Notes: a model not told the origin generated them from the letters alone. Counted from the stretch's first letter, positions 50,923-59,709 are shown. The stretch: DNA of 64,000 bases from JBKHAJ01 sp964641125 (GCA_964641125.1 CAZXMO010000007.1:1-64000), one strand, 5' to 3'. Numbers and translations: made by a program.

Positions 50923-51303
50923 ATGGCTAAACAGTTGGAAGTGTATAAATGCGAGCTCTGCGGGAATATCGTGGAGGTCGTGCACGGGGGTGACGGCGAT
51001 CTGGTCTGCTGCGGTGAGAAGATGAAGCTCCTCGAGGAGAAGACGGCAGATAAATCCACCGAAAAGCACGTGCCGGTTATCGAAAAGATCGACACGGGAT
51101 ACAAGGTGACCGTGGGAACCACCCTGCATCCGATGACCGACGAGCACTACATCGAATGGATCGAGCTTGTCGCCGACGGCAGGGCGTACCGCCGGTTCTT
51201 GAAACCCGGTGACGAGCCCTCCGCCGAATTCTGCGTAGAGGCGTCTTCGGTATACGCCCGGGAGTACTGCAACATACACAGTCTCTGGAAAGGGGATATG
51301 TAG
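50923..51303 (+). CDS. dfx: Desulfoferrodoxin (superoxide reductase)
   Basis: 126 residues. The N-terminal domain has the four-Cys rubredoxin-like centre (CELC at about 10-13 and CC at about 29-30), and the C-terminal SOR domain has the iron ligands in EKHVPVI, HPMTDEHYIEWIEL and CNIHSLW. The missing glutamate of 1Fe enzymes is replaced here by the EKHVP motif, as in 2Fe enzymes. It reduces superoxide to hydrogen peroxide, using rubredoxin as the electron donor. AGGAAGGAGA precedes the start, and rubredoxin follows 26 nt downstream. Confidence 0.95.
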   Translation: MAKQLEVYKCELCGNIVEVVHGGDGDLVCCGEKMKLLEEKTADKSTEKHVPVIEKIDTGYKVTVGTTLHPMTDEHYIEWIELVADGRAYRRFLKPGDEPSAEFCVEASSVYAREYCNIHSLWKGDM

Positions 51304-51329
51304 CAATCCAAATTATAAGGAGTTAGAGT

Positions 51330-51488
51330 ATGAAGAAATATGTGTGCGATATCTGCGGTTACGTCTACGATCCCGCCGAGGGAGATCCCGACAACGGGGT
51401 AGAGCCGGGGACCGCCTTCGAAGACGTACCCGAAGACTGGGTCTGCCCGGTTTGCGGAGCCTCGAAAGACGATTTTTCGGAAGCGTAA
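51330..51488 (+). CDS. Rubredoxin
   Basis: 52 residues, MKKYVCDICGYVYDPAEGD at the start, with the two CxxCG knuckles (CDIC at 6-9 and CPVC at 39-42) that bind one iron, and the conserved aromatic core Y, Y and W38 (DWVC). TAAGGAGTTAGAG precedes the ATG. It is the natural electron donor of the upstream superoxide reductase. Confidence 0.96.
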   Translation: MKKYVCDICGYVYDPAEGDPDNGVEPGTAFEDVPEDWVCPVCGASKDDFSEA

Positions 51489-51512
51489 GCCCGAATCAAA
51501 CAATAATTATCG

Positions 51513-51538
51513 ACCGCCGCGTACCGCGGCGGTTTTTT
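51513..51538 (+). terminator. Rho-independent terminator after rubredoxin
   Basis: A perfect 9-bp stem ACCGCCGCG/CGCGGCGGT with a TAC loop, followed by TTTTTT. It closes the dfx-rubredoxin unit 25 nt after the rubredoxin stop. Confidence 0.95.
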
Positions 51539-51570
51539 GTCGGTGCGCCCGGCGAGCGGGCCGCTGTCTT

Positions 51571-53742
51571 CTATGGGATAATCTCGAAACACCGATGGAT
51601 TCGTCGGTTCCGGTCGAAATCGGGCGGGATCGTTTCATCGGTTATCTCGGTTACCGAAAAGTCTCCCTTGAGTCCTTCGGCAAGCTCGAATTTCCGGAAA
51701 TTAGTCGAAAATAGTATTTTACCCCCCGGACGGAGCTTCCGGACCGCCCCTCGGATCAGAGCCTCGTGGTCCCGGTCTACCGAAAAATCCTCTTTTCTCG
51801 ATTTGGAATTGGAGAAGGTGGGAGGATCGATGAAGATGAGATCGAACATATGCCCCGGTTTTTCTATCCAATCCATGCAGTCCGCCCTGACGAGGCGGTG
51901 GGATTCGAGGTTTATACCGTTTACACTTAGATTGTTCCGTGCCCAGTCGAGGTAGCCCCCGGAAGCGTCCACCGATACCGTGGAGACCGCTCCCCCCGCC
52001 GCGGCGTAAACCGTGGCGGTCCCGGTATAGCAGAAGAGGTTGAGGAACCGCTTTCCCTCCGCTTCGCGGCGGATCCTCTCCCGGGTAATCCGGTGATCGA
52101 GAAAGATCCCGGTGTCCAGATAGTCGGAAAAGTTGACCAGGAACCGGAGCCCGCCCTCGTGTATCGTAACGTATGCGCCGGTATCCCCGATTTTCCCGTA
52201 CTGGCCGCTTCCCCGCTGGCGGGTCCGTCTCTTCACGAAGATCCGCTCCCCCGGAATACCGGCCGCGTCGGCCGCGGTGGATACGATGTCGAGGAGCCGC
52301 CGCTGGGCCTTGACGGCGTCGATACGCGCAGGAGGGGTGTATTCCTGGATATTCAGCCAACGGTTTTCGTAGACGTCCACCGCCGCGGCGTACTCCGGAA
52401 TATCCGCGTCGTAGAGGCGGTAACAGGTAACCTCGTTCTCCTTCAGGTACTTTTTCCTGATCCTGGCATTCTTGATCAAACGGTTCAAGAGGTCCTCGGT
52501 ATTGTCCCGGTAGCGGTAATCGTCTCCGCCTTTCGCCGGGCCTTCGGTGAGGGGGGGAAGGTAGATATGGAAGGTGTTGTCTCCGGTCAGATCGATTTGG
52601 ACAAGCTTGCAGGGGATTTCGCCGTTAAAGATGCCGCTCACCTTGAAAGCTTTGAGGCCTAAGGCCCGTCCGAGCTCATCCTCCGGAGCGATAACCGCGG
52701 CCCTCCACCCGGCGAACTCCGCTTTGAGGGCGCGGCCGACGGCCTGGTACAGGGCGGGGAGATGTTCCCGCTCTTCGAGGCGCCTCCCGTAGGGGGGATT
52801 TATCACCACCAGGCCGGTATCCCCGGCACCCGGGGGGCGGACGATTTCGTGGAGCTCCAACCTTTCGAAGTGGATATTCTTGTCCATACCGGCCCGCCCG
52901 GCGTTACTCCAGGCCGCCGCCACCGCCCGCTTGTCCCGGTCGTATCCGAATATGCGCCCCGGTTTCCTGATGCGGCCCGTAAGTCGGGAGCGGAGACGCT
53001 GATACACCTCCCGGTCATGATGCTTCCAGTTCTCGAAGCCGAAGCCGCTTCGCAGGAGACCCGGGGCGGTGTCGGCGGCTATGAGGGCCGCCTCGATGGG
53101 AAAGGTTCCGGAGCCGCACATGGGATCCACCAGGGCGGCATCGGGATTTTCGAGAACGAGCTCGTGCCATCCCGCTTTGAGAAGTATCCCCGCCGCGAGG
53201 GTCTCTTTGAGTCCCGCCGCGCCTCCTTCGGTGCGGTAGCCCCGCAGATGAAGGCTGCCCCCCGCGAAATCGAGATTCACCGCCGCCTCGGAACCGTCGA
53301 TGTGGAGATTAAAACGGATGCCCGGCGCATCGGTGTCCACGTCGGGGCGTTTTCCCAGACTATCGCGGAAGGTATCGACAATCGCATCTTTCAATGCGAG
53401 GACCCCGAACCGGGGGTTGATGTCCCGGTTCCTCGTCACCGTGCAATCGACGGCGAAGCCGACGGAAACGTCGAAATGATCCGTCCAGGGGATTTTTCGG
53501 CACTTCTCACTGATCTCTTCCGGTGACGAAAAATCGAAGCCCCCGATGGTGACAAGGACGCGGTTGACGCTTCGGCTTTCGAGACAGAGTCGATAAATCC
53601 GGTCTAAGGGAGCGGAGAGGGACACTCCCGCCCGGGTTTCCTTGACCCGATTTCCGTTAATCTCCTCCGCTTCCCGGGCGGTGACGTTCTCCAATCCCCT
53701 CGCGGTAGTGAGAAAAACCGGGTATGAACGGGGCGTATCCAT
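51571..53742 (-). CDS. rlmKL: Bifunctional 23S rRNA methyltransferase RlmKL
   Basis: 723 residues. An N-terminal THUMP region (about 40-160), an m2G methyltransferase domain with DPMCGSGTFPIEAAL and NPPYGRR (RlmL, G2445), and a second methyltransferase domain with LFCYTGTATVYAA and DPPTFSNSK (RlmK, m7G2069). The two enzymes are fused as in E. coli. The ATG at 53742 fits the family start (PVFLTTARGLENV) and a promoter positioned so that the mRNA would begin at this codon; the frame continues to 53826 without support. Confidence 0.93.
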   Translation of the reverse strand: MDTPRSYPVFLTTARGLENVTAREAEEINGNRVKETRAGVSLSAPLDRIYRLCLESRSVNRVLVTIGGFDFSSPEEISEKCRKIPWTDHFDVSVGFAVDCTVTRNRDINPRFGVLALKDAIVDTFRDSLGKRPDVDTDAPGIRFNLHIDGSEAAVNLDFAGGSLHLRGYRTEGGAAGLKETLAAGILLKAGWHELVLENPDAALVDPMCGSGTFPIEAALIAADTAPGLLRSGFGFENWKHHDREVYQRLRSRLTGRIRKPGRIFGYDRDKRAVAAAWSNAGRAGMDKNIHFERLELHEIVRPPGAGDTGLVVINPPYGRRLEEREHLPALYQAVGRALKAEFAGWRAAVIAPEDELGRALGLKAFKVSGIFNGEIPCKLVQIDLTGDNTFHIYLPPLTEGPAKGGDDYRYRDNTEDLLNRLIKNARIRKKYLKENEVTCYRLYDADIPEYAAAVDVYENRWLNIQEYTPPARIDAVKAQRRLLDIVSTAADAAGIPGERIFVKRRTRQRGSGQYGKIGDTGAYVTIHEGGLRFLVNFSDYLDTGIFLDHRITRERIRREAEGKRFLNLFCYTGTATVYAAAGGAVSTVSVDASGGYLDWARNNLSVNGINLESHRLVRADCMDWIEKPGHMFDLIFIDPPTFSNSKSRKEDFSVDRDHEALIRGAVRKLRPGGKILFSTNFRKFELAEGLKGDFSVTEITDETIPPDFDRNRRIHRCFEIIP

Positions 53743-53748
53743 GGCTTT

Positions 53749-53777
53749 AGGATAGAGAAAAGAGTGTAAGGATTCAA
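53749..53777 (-). promoter_or_regulatory. Candidate promoter of rlmKL
   Basis: On the minus strand TTGAAT (53777-53772), a 17-nt spacer and TATCCT (53754-53749). Six nucleotides separate the -10 box from the ATG, so transcription would begin at the start codon itself. Confidence 0.4.
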
Positions 53778-53873
53778 TGAATTCACGGGGAATATTATTG
53801 AAAACACCTCGAGTTAGGGGTATCATTTAACGTAAGGAAAAAACCAACTTTTAAATAATGTAAGGAGAATTGT

Positions 53874-54455
53874 ATGAGAAAGCTCGGTATACTCATTCTG
53901 GCTTCTCTTGCCGTACTGGCAATCGTATCCTGTGCAAGTGCCCCGGAAGAGGGCGTGGCGTCGACCAAACAGGCCGACATGTCCAATATGCCCGACTGGG
54001 TAGTGAACATGGAGGTTTCGGAGGACGCTATCTACGGTATCGGATACGCGAAAATGTCGAATCTCAACAGCTCGCGCACCACCGCGATCGCTCGTGCCCG
54101 GACCGACGTTTCCTTCCAGATCCAGTCGACGATCCAGGCAATGATGACCGATTATCAGCAGGAGGCCGGGGTGGACGGAGGCAGCCAGGTCATCAATTTC
54201 GTGGAGAATGTATCGAAGCAGATTACCAATAACGAGCTAAGCGGCCTTACCCCCGACAAGATGACCGTCATGGAAGACGGCGGTGTCTGGGTCCGGGTAG
54301 TCTACCAGAAGTCGGATTTTATCGACGACGCGCGGCAGGCCTTTCAGCGGAACGAGGACGCGGCGTTCGCCGAATTCAAGGCGAGTCAGGCCCTCGACCG
54401 GCTCAACTACGAGCTCGAAAACAATCCCCCGGAGTCCGATCCGGTTACCGAATAG
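53874..54455 (+). CDS. LPP20-family lipoprotein
   Basis: 193 residues with a lipoprotein signal (AIVSC, Cys20). The body matches the LPP20 pattern: PDWVVNM, AIYGIGYAKMSN, a helix TTAIARARTDVSFQIQSTIQ, and a final VWVRVVYQKSDF strand. LPP20 proteins were first described as surface lipoproteins of Helicobacter and are widespread in spirochaetes, with unknown function. AAGGAGAA precedes the ATG. Two further lipoproteins follow. Confidence 0.85.
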   Translation: MRKLGILILASLAVLAIVSCASAPEEGVASTKQADMSNMPDWVVNMEVSEDAIYGIGYAKMSNLNSSRTTAIARARTDVSFQIQSTIQAMMTDYQQEAGVDGGSQVINFVENVSKQITNNELSGLTPDKMTVMEDGGVWVRVVYQKSDFIDDARQAFQRNEDAAFAEFKASQALDRLNYELENNPPESDPVTE

Positions 54456-54470
54456 ACGGTCTCATCATCA

Positions 54471-54504
54471 AACCGCTCCGCTCTCCGCGGAGCGGTTATT
54501 ACTT
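54471..54504 (+). terminator. Probable terminator after the first LPP20-type gene
   Basis: An 11-bp perfect stem AACCGCTCCGC/GCGGAGCGGTT (54471-54481 with 54487-54497) and a 5-nt loop, followed by ATTACTTTT. The T tract is imperfect. Confidence 0.7.
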
Positions 54505-54537
54505 TTCAACTCCTGAAAAACCTGGTAAAGTCTGACC

Positions 54538-55398
54538 ATGAAAATCCACGAGCACCTCTCACGTTCGGGGGTAGTATCGGTTTTTCCCGCCGCGGCGGCT
54601 TTCCTGTCATTGATCGCTTTTTTAAACGGATGCGCGGGTGCGCCCGGTCCCGTAAACGATCCTGTCGGGGTAAACGGCACTGAAAACCATCCTCTTTCTT
54701 CTTCTTTCGCCGCGGGTGAAAGGGGAGAGCTCACTACTCTGCCCGTGGACGGGAGTCCCGTATTCCTAGGTATTTCCGAAAACCGCTTCTACGACGCGGA
54801 CGAGCTCGACGACGCCTTGGAATACGCAGCGCGGCAGGCGGTCCGGTATGAACGGATATTCGGAGAGGCGGGGGTGCTGGATACCCGAAAGGGCCCCTAC
54901 TCATACGTCGAGGCGGACTACGACGAGTCCCGGGTTGGGGAGCTCGAAGACAGGCTCGAGATTATCGACCGGCATACCGATGTGCGGGGAACGGTGATCC
55001 GTGCGGTACTTCCGGGAGCTTCCCTCGATCTCGATATCGAAGCGGGGAAAATGGTACCCCGGAGGGGTTCGCTATACCCCTCGTGGACCGTCGATATACC
55101 GGATATTCCGGGATATCTGGTAAGCTTAGGGATTGCCGATAAGCGGTTTGCTTTGACCGAATCGGTCCGGGCGGCGGATGAGGAAGCCCTCATGGGGCTC
55201 CTCAGCCTGATATCCGTGGAGATCGAAGCGGTGCGGGCGGAAACCCCGACCGAGATCGGCAGGGTCAGCCGGCGGGTCATAAGTCAGACGGCGTCCGCCG
55301 AGATAACCGGACTGTATGTACCCGTGCGTTGGCAGTCGGAGGACGGCAGGTACTTCTACTCCCTCGCCGTATGTCCCGAGTCGAACAGGAGGCGGTAA
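54538..55398 (+). CDS. Putative lipoprotein related to the LPP20 group
   Basis: 286 residues with lipobox AFLNGC (Cys about 32). The mature protein has FLGISENRFYDADELDDALEYAARQAVRYERIFGEAG, which recalls the GIG...A...A.A helix of LPP20 proteins, then YPSWTVDIPDIPGYLVSLGIAD, a second such segment. The match is weaker than in the neighbours. No Shine-Dalgarno sequence is seen at the ATG (a possible -10 box ends 6 nt upstream). The next gene begins 3 nt after the stop. Confidence 0.72.
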   Translation: MKIHEHLSRSGVVSVFPAAAAFLSLIAFLNGCAGAPGPVNDPVGVNGTENHPLSSSFAAGERGELTTLPVDGSPVFLGISENRFYDADELDDALEYAARQAVRYERIFGEAGVLDTRKGPYSYVEADYDESRVGELEDRLEIIDRHTDVRGTVIRAVLPGASLDLDIEAGKMVPRRGSLYPSWTVDIPDIPGYLVSLGIADKRFALTESVRAADEEALMGLLSLISVEIEAVRAETPTEIGRVSRRVISQTASAEITGLYVPVRWQSEDGRYFYSLAVCPESNRRR

Positions 55399-55400
55399 GG

Positions 55401-56825
55401 ATGATGTCGAAAGAGAAACCCTCGGCGGTAATGCGTGTCGTATGCATCGGCGTGGTCTGTGCATTTTGCACGGGACTCTTCATCTCCTGCGGAACGACCG
55501 GTGCCGCGGGGCAGGCCGGAGGAGCCGATACCGAGCCCCTTCCGGTCTGGGTATTGAATCCTCCGGTGGACGAGGAGTACTTCCTGGGAATCGGCGGATC
55601 TAATACCGGCAATCGGGAGGCCGATATGGAGCAGGCCCGGCTGGCTGCCCTCGCGGATTTGGCCGCGCGGATATCGACGAAGATACGGGGCGAGATGGTC
55701 CTCGAGAGCGGGGAAGACGATAGGGGAAACCGCAGGCAGAGCTTTTCCCGGCGTATCGAGGAGAACGTAAGTCAGGAACTCCGCGGGGTGGAGCCGGTGG
55801 ATGCGTACTACTCCCCGGAGGAGGGCTTCTGGTACTACTACCGTTTTCCCAAAGCCGAGCTCGACCGTGCCCGGGACGATCTGAAGCGCAGGGTCCGGGA
55901 TCTCGTATTCCCGAGGGAGGGGAGTGCCGATGCGGCCGGGGTCACGGCCGGGACCGCCGCCGAACGCCTTACGGTCCTGGGAAGGGGGTTCGATCTCATC
56001 ATGGAATCCCCCTTTGTGGGAACCCTCAGGGTCGAGGAGGTCCGGTACACCGGAGCCTTGATCGATTACATCGAGGCCGAGCTGAGGCGTGAGCTCGGTT
56101 CTCTCGAAATATCTCTCGCCGACGGCGTAATTTCCGGAGAGTCAGGCGATTTTCTCGTTCTCGAAGCCCGGGTCCGGGCAGCCGGAGCGGCGGAGGATGG
56201 CCGGAGGAGAGTTCCGGGGAGGATTCCCCTGATCCTCATGACCCGGGAAGGGAAAATCCTCGGCAGATTCGTCACCGGACCGGACGGAAGATACTCAGGC
56301 ACGGTGGAAGCCGTTTTTCCGAAACCCGGCCGGTATCCCTGCATCGTTTCCCTCGACGTATCCGCTCTTATCGGGGAGGTCCCCGCGGGTGCGGCTCTGG
56401 GAGTAAGCCTTCCGAAAAGCGAATGTATCTTGGAGATCTTCGCCAAGAGTCTGGCCCTTGAGGTCCGTACCGAAGAGGGGACGGCCCCCCGGGCGCTCAC
56501 GGACGGGATAAAGGCGATCCTCGAAACGCGGCTCGAGTACGATCTGACCGGGGAGTACGATCCCGAGAAATCCACCCTTTTGATCACCGTGTATTACTCC
56601 GATTTCCCGGAAAGCGAGTACGGCATGTATTTTTCCACCGCCCGGGGTGTTCTGGATCTCGTCCGATCGGGCCGGAGCCTGTACAGTTTCGAGACCGACC
56701 GTTTCAAGGAAGGGGGGCTTACCGTGGAGCAGGCGAGGGACCGGGCCCTCGGGCGGCTCTTCCAATATCTCGAGAATACCGCGGGTCCCTACCGGAAGAT
56801 AACCTCGATCTTGGAGGAAGAATGA
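55401..56825 (+). CDS. Large LPP20-like lipoprotein
   Basis: 474 residues with lipobox LFISC (about Cys 32). Residues about 50-165 are an LPP20-type domain (LPVWVLNPPVDEEYFLGIGGSNTGNREADMEQARLAALADLAARISTKIRGEM, and WYYYRFPKAELDRAR). The long C-terminal part (about 190-474) is a mixture of beta and helical regions without a recognised family. GGAGG precedes the start. Its stop overlaps the threonine synthase ATG by 4 nt, an unusual coupling of an envelope protein and a biosynthetic enzyme. Confidence 0.78.
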   Translation: MMSKEKPSAVMRVVCIGVVCAFCTGLFISCGTTGAAGQAGGADTEPLPVWVLNPPVDEEYFLGIGGSNTGNREADMEQARLAALADLAARISTKIRGEMVLESGEDDRGNRRQSFSRRIEENVSQELRGVEPVDAYYSPEEGFWYYYRFPKAELDRARDDLKRRVRDLVFPREGSADAAGVTAGTAAERLTVLGRGFDLIMESPFVGTLRVEEVRYTGALIDYIEAELRRELGSLEISLADGVISGESGDFLVLEARVRAAGAAEDGRRRVPGRIPLILMTREGKILGRFVTGPDGRYSGTVEAVFPKPGRYPCIVSLDVSALIGEVPAGAALGVSLPKSECILEIFAKSLALEVRTEEGTAPRALTDGIKAILETRLEYDLTGEYDPEKSTLLITVYYSDFPESEYGMYFSTARGVLDLVRSGRSLYSFETDRFKEGGLTVEQARDRALGRLFQYLENTAGPYRKITSILEEE

Positions 56826-57970
56826 TACCTGAACCGGGCTACCTCTGTGTCGAATGCGGACGCAGATACCCCATAACCCCCGATCTGATGCTCTGTCCGG
56901 ACTGCCGTGAACGGGGCGGTCCCGACGAGCCCCTCCGCGGCGTTCTCGAGGTGGAGCTTCCCAAGCTGCCGGGGGCCGATCCCGCCCGGGGATATTCCTT
57001 CTCCTTCCTCGAGGAGGAGCACTATCCGCCAATCCCGGTGGGAAATACTCCCCTGTGGCGCCCGGAACGCATCAGGGAAGAAGACCGGTTCGAAAACCTC
57101 TTCATCAAGGACGACACCGCGAATCCCACCGGATCGCTCAAGGACCGGGCATCCTTCATGGTCGCGGGTTTCGCCCGGAAACACGGGATCCGGCGGATAA
57201 CCGTAGCCTCCACCGGAAACGCCGCCTCCTCGATGGCGGGGGTAGGGGCCGCCGCGGGAATCGGAGTCAGGATCTACATTCCCCGGTCGGCCCCGGCGGC
57301 CAAGCGGATCCAGGCCCTTCAGTACGGAGCCGATGTCGTCTTAGTCGACGGGACCTACGACAAGGCCTTCGACTTAGCCCTCGAATCTTCCGGGGATTCC
57401 GAAACGCTGTGCCGTAATACCGCCTACAATCCCCTGACCATCGAGGGAAAGAAGAGCGTGAGTATCGAGATATTCCATCAGCTCGGTACGGTGCCCGACT
57501 ACGTCTTTGTCCCCACCGGAGACGGAGTCATCCTGTCGGGTGTCTATAAAGGATTCAGAGACTTAGTCGATCAGGGCTTTACCGCCGCGGTGCCCACCGT
57601 GGTTGCCGTTCAGGCCGAGGGCAGCAGCGCGATCACCAGGGCCCTCCGGGCGGGCGATTTTACCCCACCGGTACCCTCGGATACCTTAGCCGACAGCATT
57701 TCCGTGGACGTTCCCCGGGGGGGGTACCCCGCGCTCTTCAATCTCAAGCGGTACGGCGGATGCTCAGTCACCGTGACCGACGACGAGATCCTCGAGGCCC
57801 AGCACCGTCTCGCCCGGTACAGCGGCCTCTTCGCCGAGCCCGCCGGGGCGGCTTCCTACGCCGGTTTTCTAAAGATTTCAGGAGAGATTCCCTCGGATGC
57901 GGCGGCCGTACTCCTCGTAACCGGAAGCGGTCTCAAAGACATCGATGCCGCGGCAAAACTCGTAGGTTAG
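56822..57970 (+). CDS. thrC: Threonine synthase
   Basis: 382 residues of the PLP fold-type II family. An N-terminal zinc-ribbon-like CVEC...CPDC (9-12 and 25-28) precedes GNTPLWRPERI, the PLP lysine in DDTANPTGSLKDRAS, the STGNAASSMAGVGAAAG loop and the VPTGDGVILSGVYKG phosphate-binding segment. It converts O-phosphohomoserine to threonine, which the threonine aldolase at 25603 could use. The ATG overlaps the previous stop. Confidence 0.93.
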   Translation: MIPEPGYLCVECGRRYPITPDLMLCPDCRERGGPDEPLRGVLEVELPKLPGADPARGYSFSFLEEEHYPPIPVGNTPLWRPERIREEDRFENLFIKDDTANPTGSLKDRASFMVAGFARKHGIRRITVASTGNAASSMAGVGAAAGIGVRIYIPRSAPAAKRIQALQYGADVVLVDGTYDKAFDLALESSGDSETLCRNTAYNPLTIEGKKSVSIEIFHQLGTVPDYVFVPTGDGVILSGVYKGFRDLVDQGFTAAVPTVVAVQAEGSSAITRALRAGDFTPPVPSDTLADSISVDVPRGGYPALFNLKRYGGCSVTVTDDEILEAQHRLARYSGLFAEPAGAASYAGFLKISGEIPSDAAAVLLVTGSGLKDIDAAAKLVG

Positions 57971-57994
57971 TGTCCCCACGATCGGGGGCAAAGC

Positions 57995-58036
57995 GTAACA
58001 CATGTTACAGATCGATTTCCCCTTTGTGAGTATTAT
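57995..58036 (+). promoter_or_regulatory. Activator site GTAAC-N4-GTTAC and -10 box of the ferredoxin-like gene
   Basis: GTAACACATGTTAC (57995-58008) is an inverted repeat centred at 58001.5. TATTAT (58031-58036) begins 29.5 nt from the centre, placing the operator at about -41.5 relative to a start near 58043, the class II activator position for Crp/Fnr proteins. The same motif lies before hcp. Confidence 0.7.
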
Positions 58037-58066
58037 CTCGGTAGATAGACTATCAGGAGGAAACGA

Positions 58067-58927
58067 ATGAAACGGGATATTATCACCATAGACGAAGAGA
58101 AGTGCACCGGATGCGGGCTCTGCGTAACCGGCTGTCCGGAGGGGGCGCTTCAGATGATAGACGGAAAGGCGCGGCTGGTCGGAGATCTCTACTGCGACGG
58201 TTTGGGCGCCTGTATCGGCGACTGTCCGGAAGGGGCCATCACCGTGGAGCGGAGGGAGGCGGTGCCCTACGACGAGAACAAGGTGATGGATAACGTGGTA
58301 ACCCAGGGCGAAGGAGTCATCCGGGCCCATCTGTCCCATCTGAAGGACCACGGAGAGATGGGCTACTACAACCAGGCCCTGGAGTACCTCGCCGCTCACG
58401 GCTATGATGCCGACGAGTACCGGAGCGGATCCGCCGGGGGATGCTCCGGGGGATGCCCGGGCAGCTTGTCGAAGATCTTCGAAGCCGCAGCCGAAGAAGA
58501 CGGCGGCAACGGCGGTAACGGAAGCGGCCCCGCGGCCGAACAGCCTTCACAGCTTACCCATTGGCCGGTCCAGATGCATCTGATGAACCCGAGGTCGGCT
58601 CAGTACGCGGGAACGGACTTTCTGCTCGCCTCCGACTGCAGCGCCTTTGCCGCCGGGGACTTCCACTCCCGCTTTCTGAAGGGAAAGAAGCTCGGGATCG
58701 CCTGTCCCAAGCTGGACGTGCGGAAGGAATCGTACGAAGAAAAACTGATCGCTCTTATCGACGAGGCCGAGATCAATACTTTGACCGTTCTCGTGATGGA
58801 GGTTCCCTGCTGCAGCGGGCTGTTGATGCTCGCGAAGAACGCCGCCGAAAAGGCATCCCGCAAGGTTCCGATCAAGAAGATCGTCGTCTCGGTAGAGGGG
58901 GATGTCCTCGCCGAAGAGTGGGTATAG
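58067..58927 (+). CDS. Ferredoxin-like protein co-regulated with hcp (FrdX type)
   Basis: 286 residues. The N-terminus carries CTGCGLCVTGC (a normal [4Fe-4S] motif, from about residue 13) and a second, altered motif YCDGLGACIGDC (CxxxxxCxxxC). Later GGCSGGCPG and VPCCSG add more cysteines. The central part (about 160-190) is a Gly/Asn-rich linker, and the C-terminus resembles a nucleotide-binding-like alpha/beta domain. Proteins of this type are commonly encoded with hcp and probably deliver electrons to it. GGAGG precedes the ATG. The hcp-type operator upstream supports co-regulation. Confidence 0.83.
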   Translation: MKRDIITIDEEKCTGCGLCVTGCPEGALQMIDGKARLVGDLYCDGLGACIGDCPEGAITVERREAVPYDENKVMDNVVTQGEGVIRAHLSHLKDHGEMGYYNQALEYLAAHGYDADEYRSGSAGGCSGGCPGSLSKIFEAAAEEDGGNGGNGSGPAAEQPSQLTHWPVQMHLMNPRSAQYAGTDFLLASDCSAFAAGDFHSRFLKGKKLGIACPKLDVRKESYEEKLIALIDEAEINTLTVLVMEVPCCSGLLMLAKNAAEKASRKVPIKKIVVSVEGDVLAEEWV

Positions 58928-58942
58928 AAGAGGCGTCGAATA

Positions 58943-58982
58943 CGGGCGGAGCCGCCGGACCTGTTTAGCCCGGCTTCGCCCG
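58943..58982. terminator. Hairpin between convergent genes, probable bidirectional terminator
   Basis: A 12-bp stem CGGGCGGAGCCG/CGGCTTCGCCCG (58943-58954 with 58971-58982) with one G-T mismatch and a 16-nt loop, between the stops of the ferredoxin-like gene and the regulator. No clear T tract follows on either strand, so termination efficiency is uncertain. Confidence 0.5.
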
Positions 58983-58983
58983 G

Positions 58984-59664
58984 TTACTCTTCGAGCAAGA
59001 GCTCGAGCTCCTTCCGGTCCAATAAGTAGACGCTTCGCCCCTCCTGCCGGAGGATACCCTCGTCGGTCATCTCCGAGAAAACCCGTGAAAGGGAGGGGCG
59101 GGCCACGCCGAAGAGCTCGGACATCGTCTCTCTCGATATTTTTAACTCAACCATATTCGAACCCTGCCGCTCGGCCTGGTCGAGAAGGTACGAAGCTACC
59201 TTCTCCCGGATGGATGAAAATTTGATCAGCCGCATCTTCTCGGCGAGAAAGACGATCTTGTTTCCCGCGTCTCTGAGGAGGCTCAAGAGGAAATCCCGGT
59301 TTTCTCTGCAGATCGCGAATACCGATTCTTTGGGAAGGCTCAGGATGGTCGTTTCGGTTACCGTTTTCAGGGTTACCGGAAGATGATTGTCCTCGGCGAA
59401 GAGGATACCCGGGGCGATCTTGTCCGGGGCCTTCAGGGTCTCCACCTTGAGGACCCGCCCCTTTAAATCCTCCATTTCCGCGGAGAGGGTTCCTTCGGCG
59501 AGGATAAAGAGATGCTCGTAGAGGTCCCCCCGGAACATGACGATGGCTCCCCGGTGGTATTTCTTGACTGAATACTTGAGGGAATCGAAGAGCCGGAGGC
59601 ACGAATCAGCCTCGGTTTCCTTTTCGAATAGGCCGCAGGCCTCGAGAAGTGTTTTTATTTCCAT
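58984..59664 (-). CDS. Crp/Fnr-family transcriptional regulator, probable controller of hcp (HcpR-like)
   Basis: 226 residues. Cyclic-nucleotide-binding-like fold (about 15-130) with IVMFRGDLYEHLFILAEGTLSAEM, the long C-helix, and a C-terminal winged helix with recognition helix SRETMSELFGVARPSLSRVFSEM. The N-terminal Cys cluster of FNR is absent, so it is not an oxygen sensor of the FNR type; HcpR-like regulators sense nitrosative stress through haem or an unknown ligand. A perfect palindromic site begins 4 bp before its ATG, which suggests it represses its own gene while activating hcp on the other side. Confidence 0.85.
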   Translation of the reverse strand: MEIKTLLEACGLFEKETEADSCLRLFDSLKYSVKKYHRGAIVMFRGDLYEHLFILAEGTLSAEMEDLKGRVLKVETLKAPDKIAPGILFAEDNHLPVTLKTVTETTILSLPKESVFAICRENRDFLLSLLRDAGNKIVFLAEKMRLIKFSSIREKVASYLLDQAERQGSNMVELKISRETMSELFGVARPSLSRVFSEMTDEGILRQEGRSVYLLDRKELELLLEE

Positions 59665-59667
59665 GAC

Positions 59668-59709
59668 GTAACATATGTTACAGAAAAACTAATCTTATTA
59701 CCATATCCT
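59668..59709 (+). promoter_or_regulatory. Operator GTAACATATGTTAC and -10 box of hcp
   Basis: GTAACATATGTTAC (59668-59681) is a perfect 14-bp palindrome centred at 59674.5. TATCCT (59704-59709) begins 29.5 nt from the centre, the same spacing as upstream of the ferredoxin-like gene, placing the site at -41.5 for a start near 59716. It also abuts the start codon of the divergent regulator. Confidence 0.75.
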
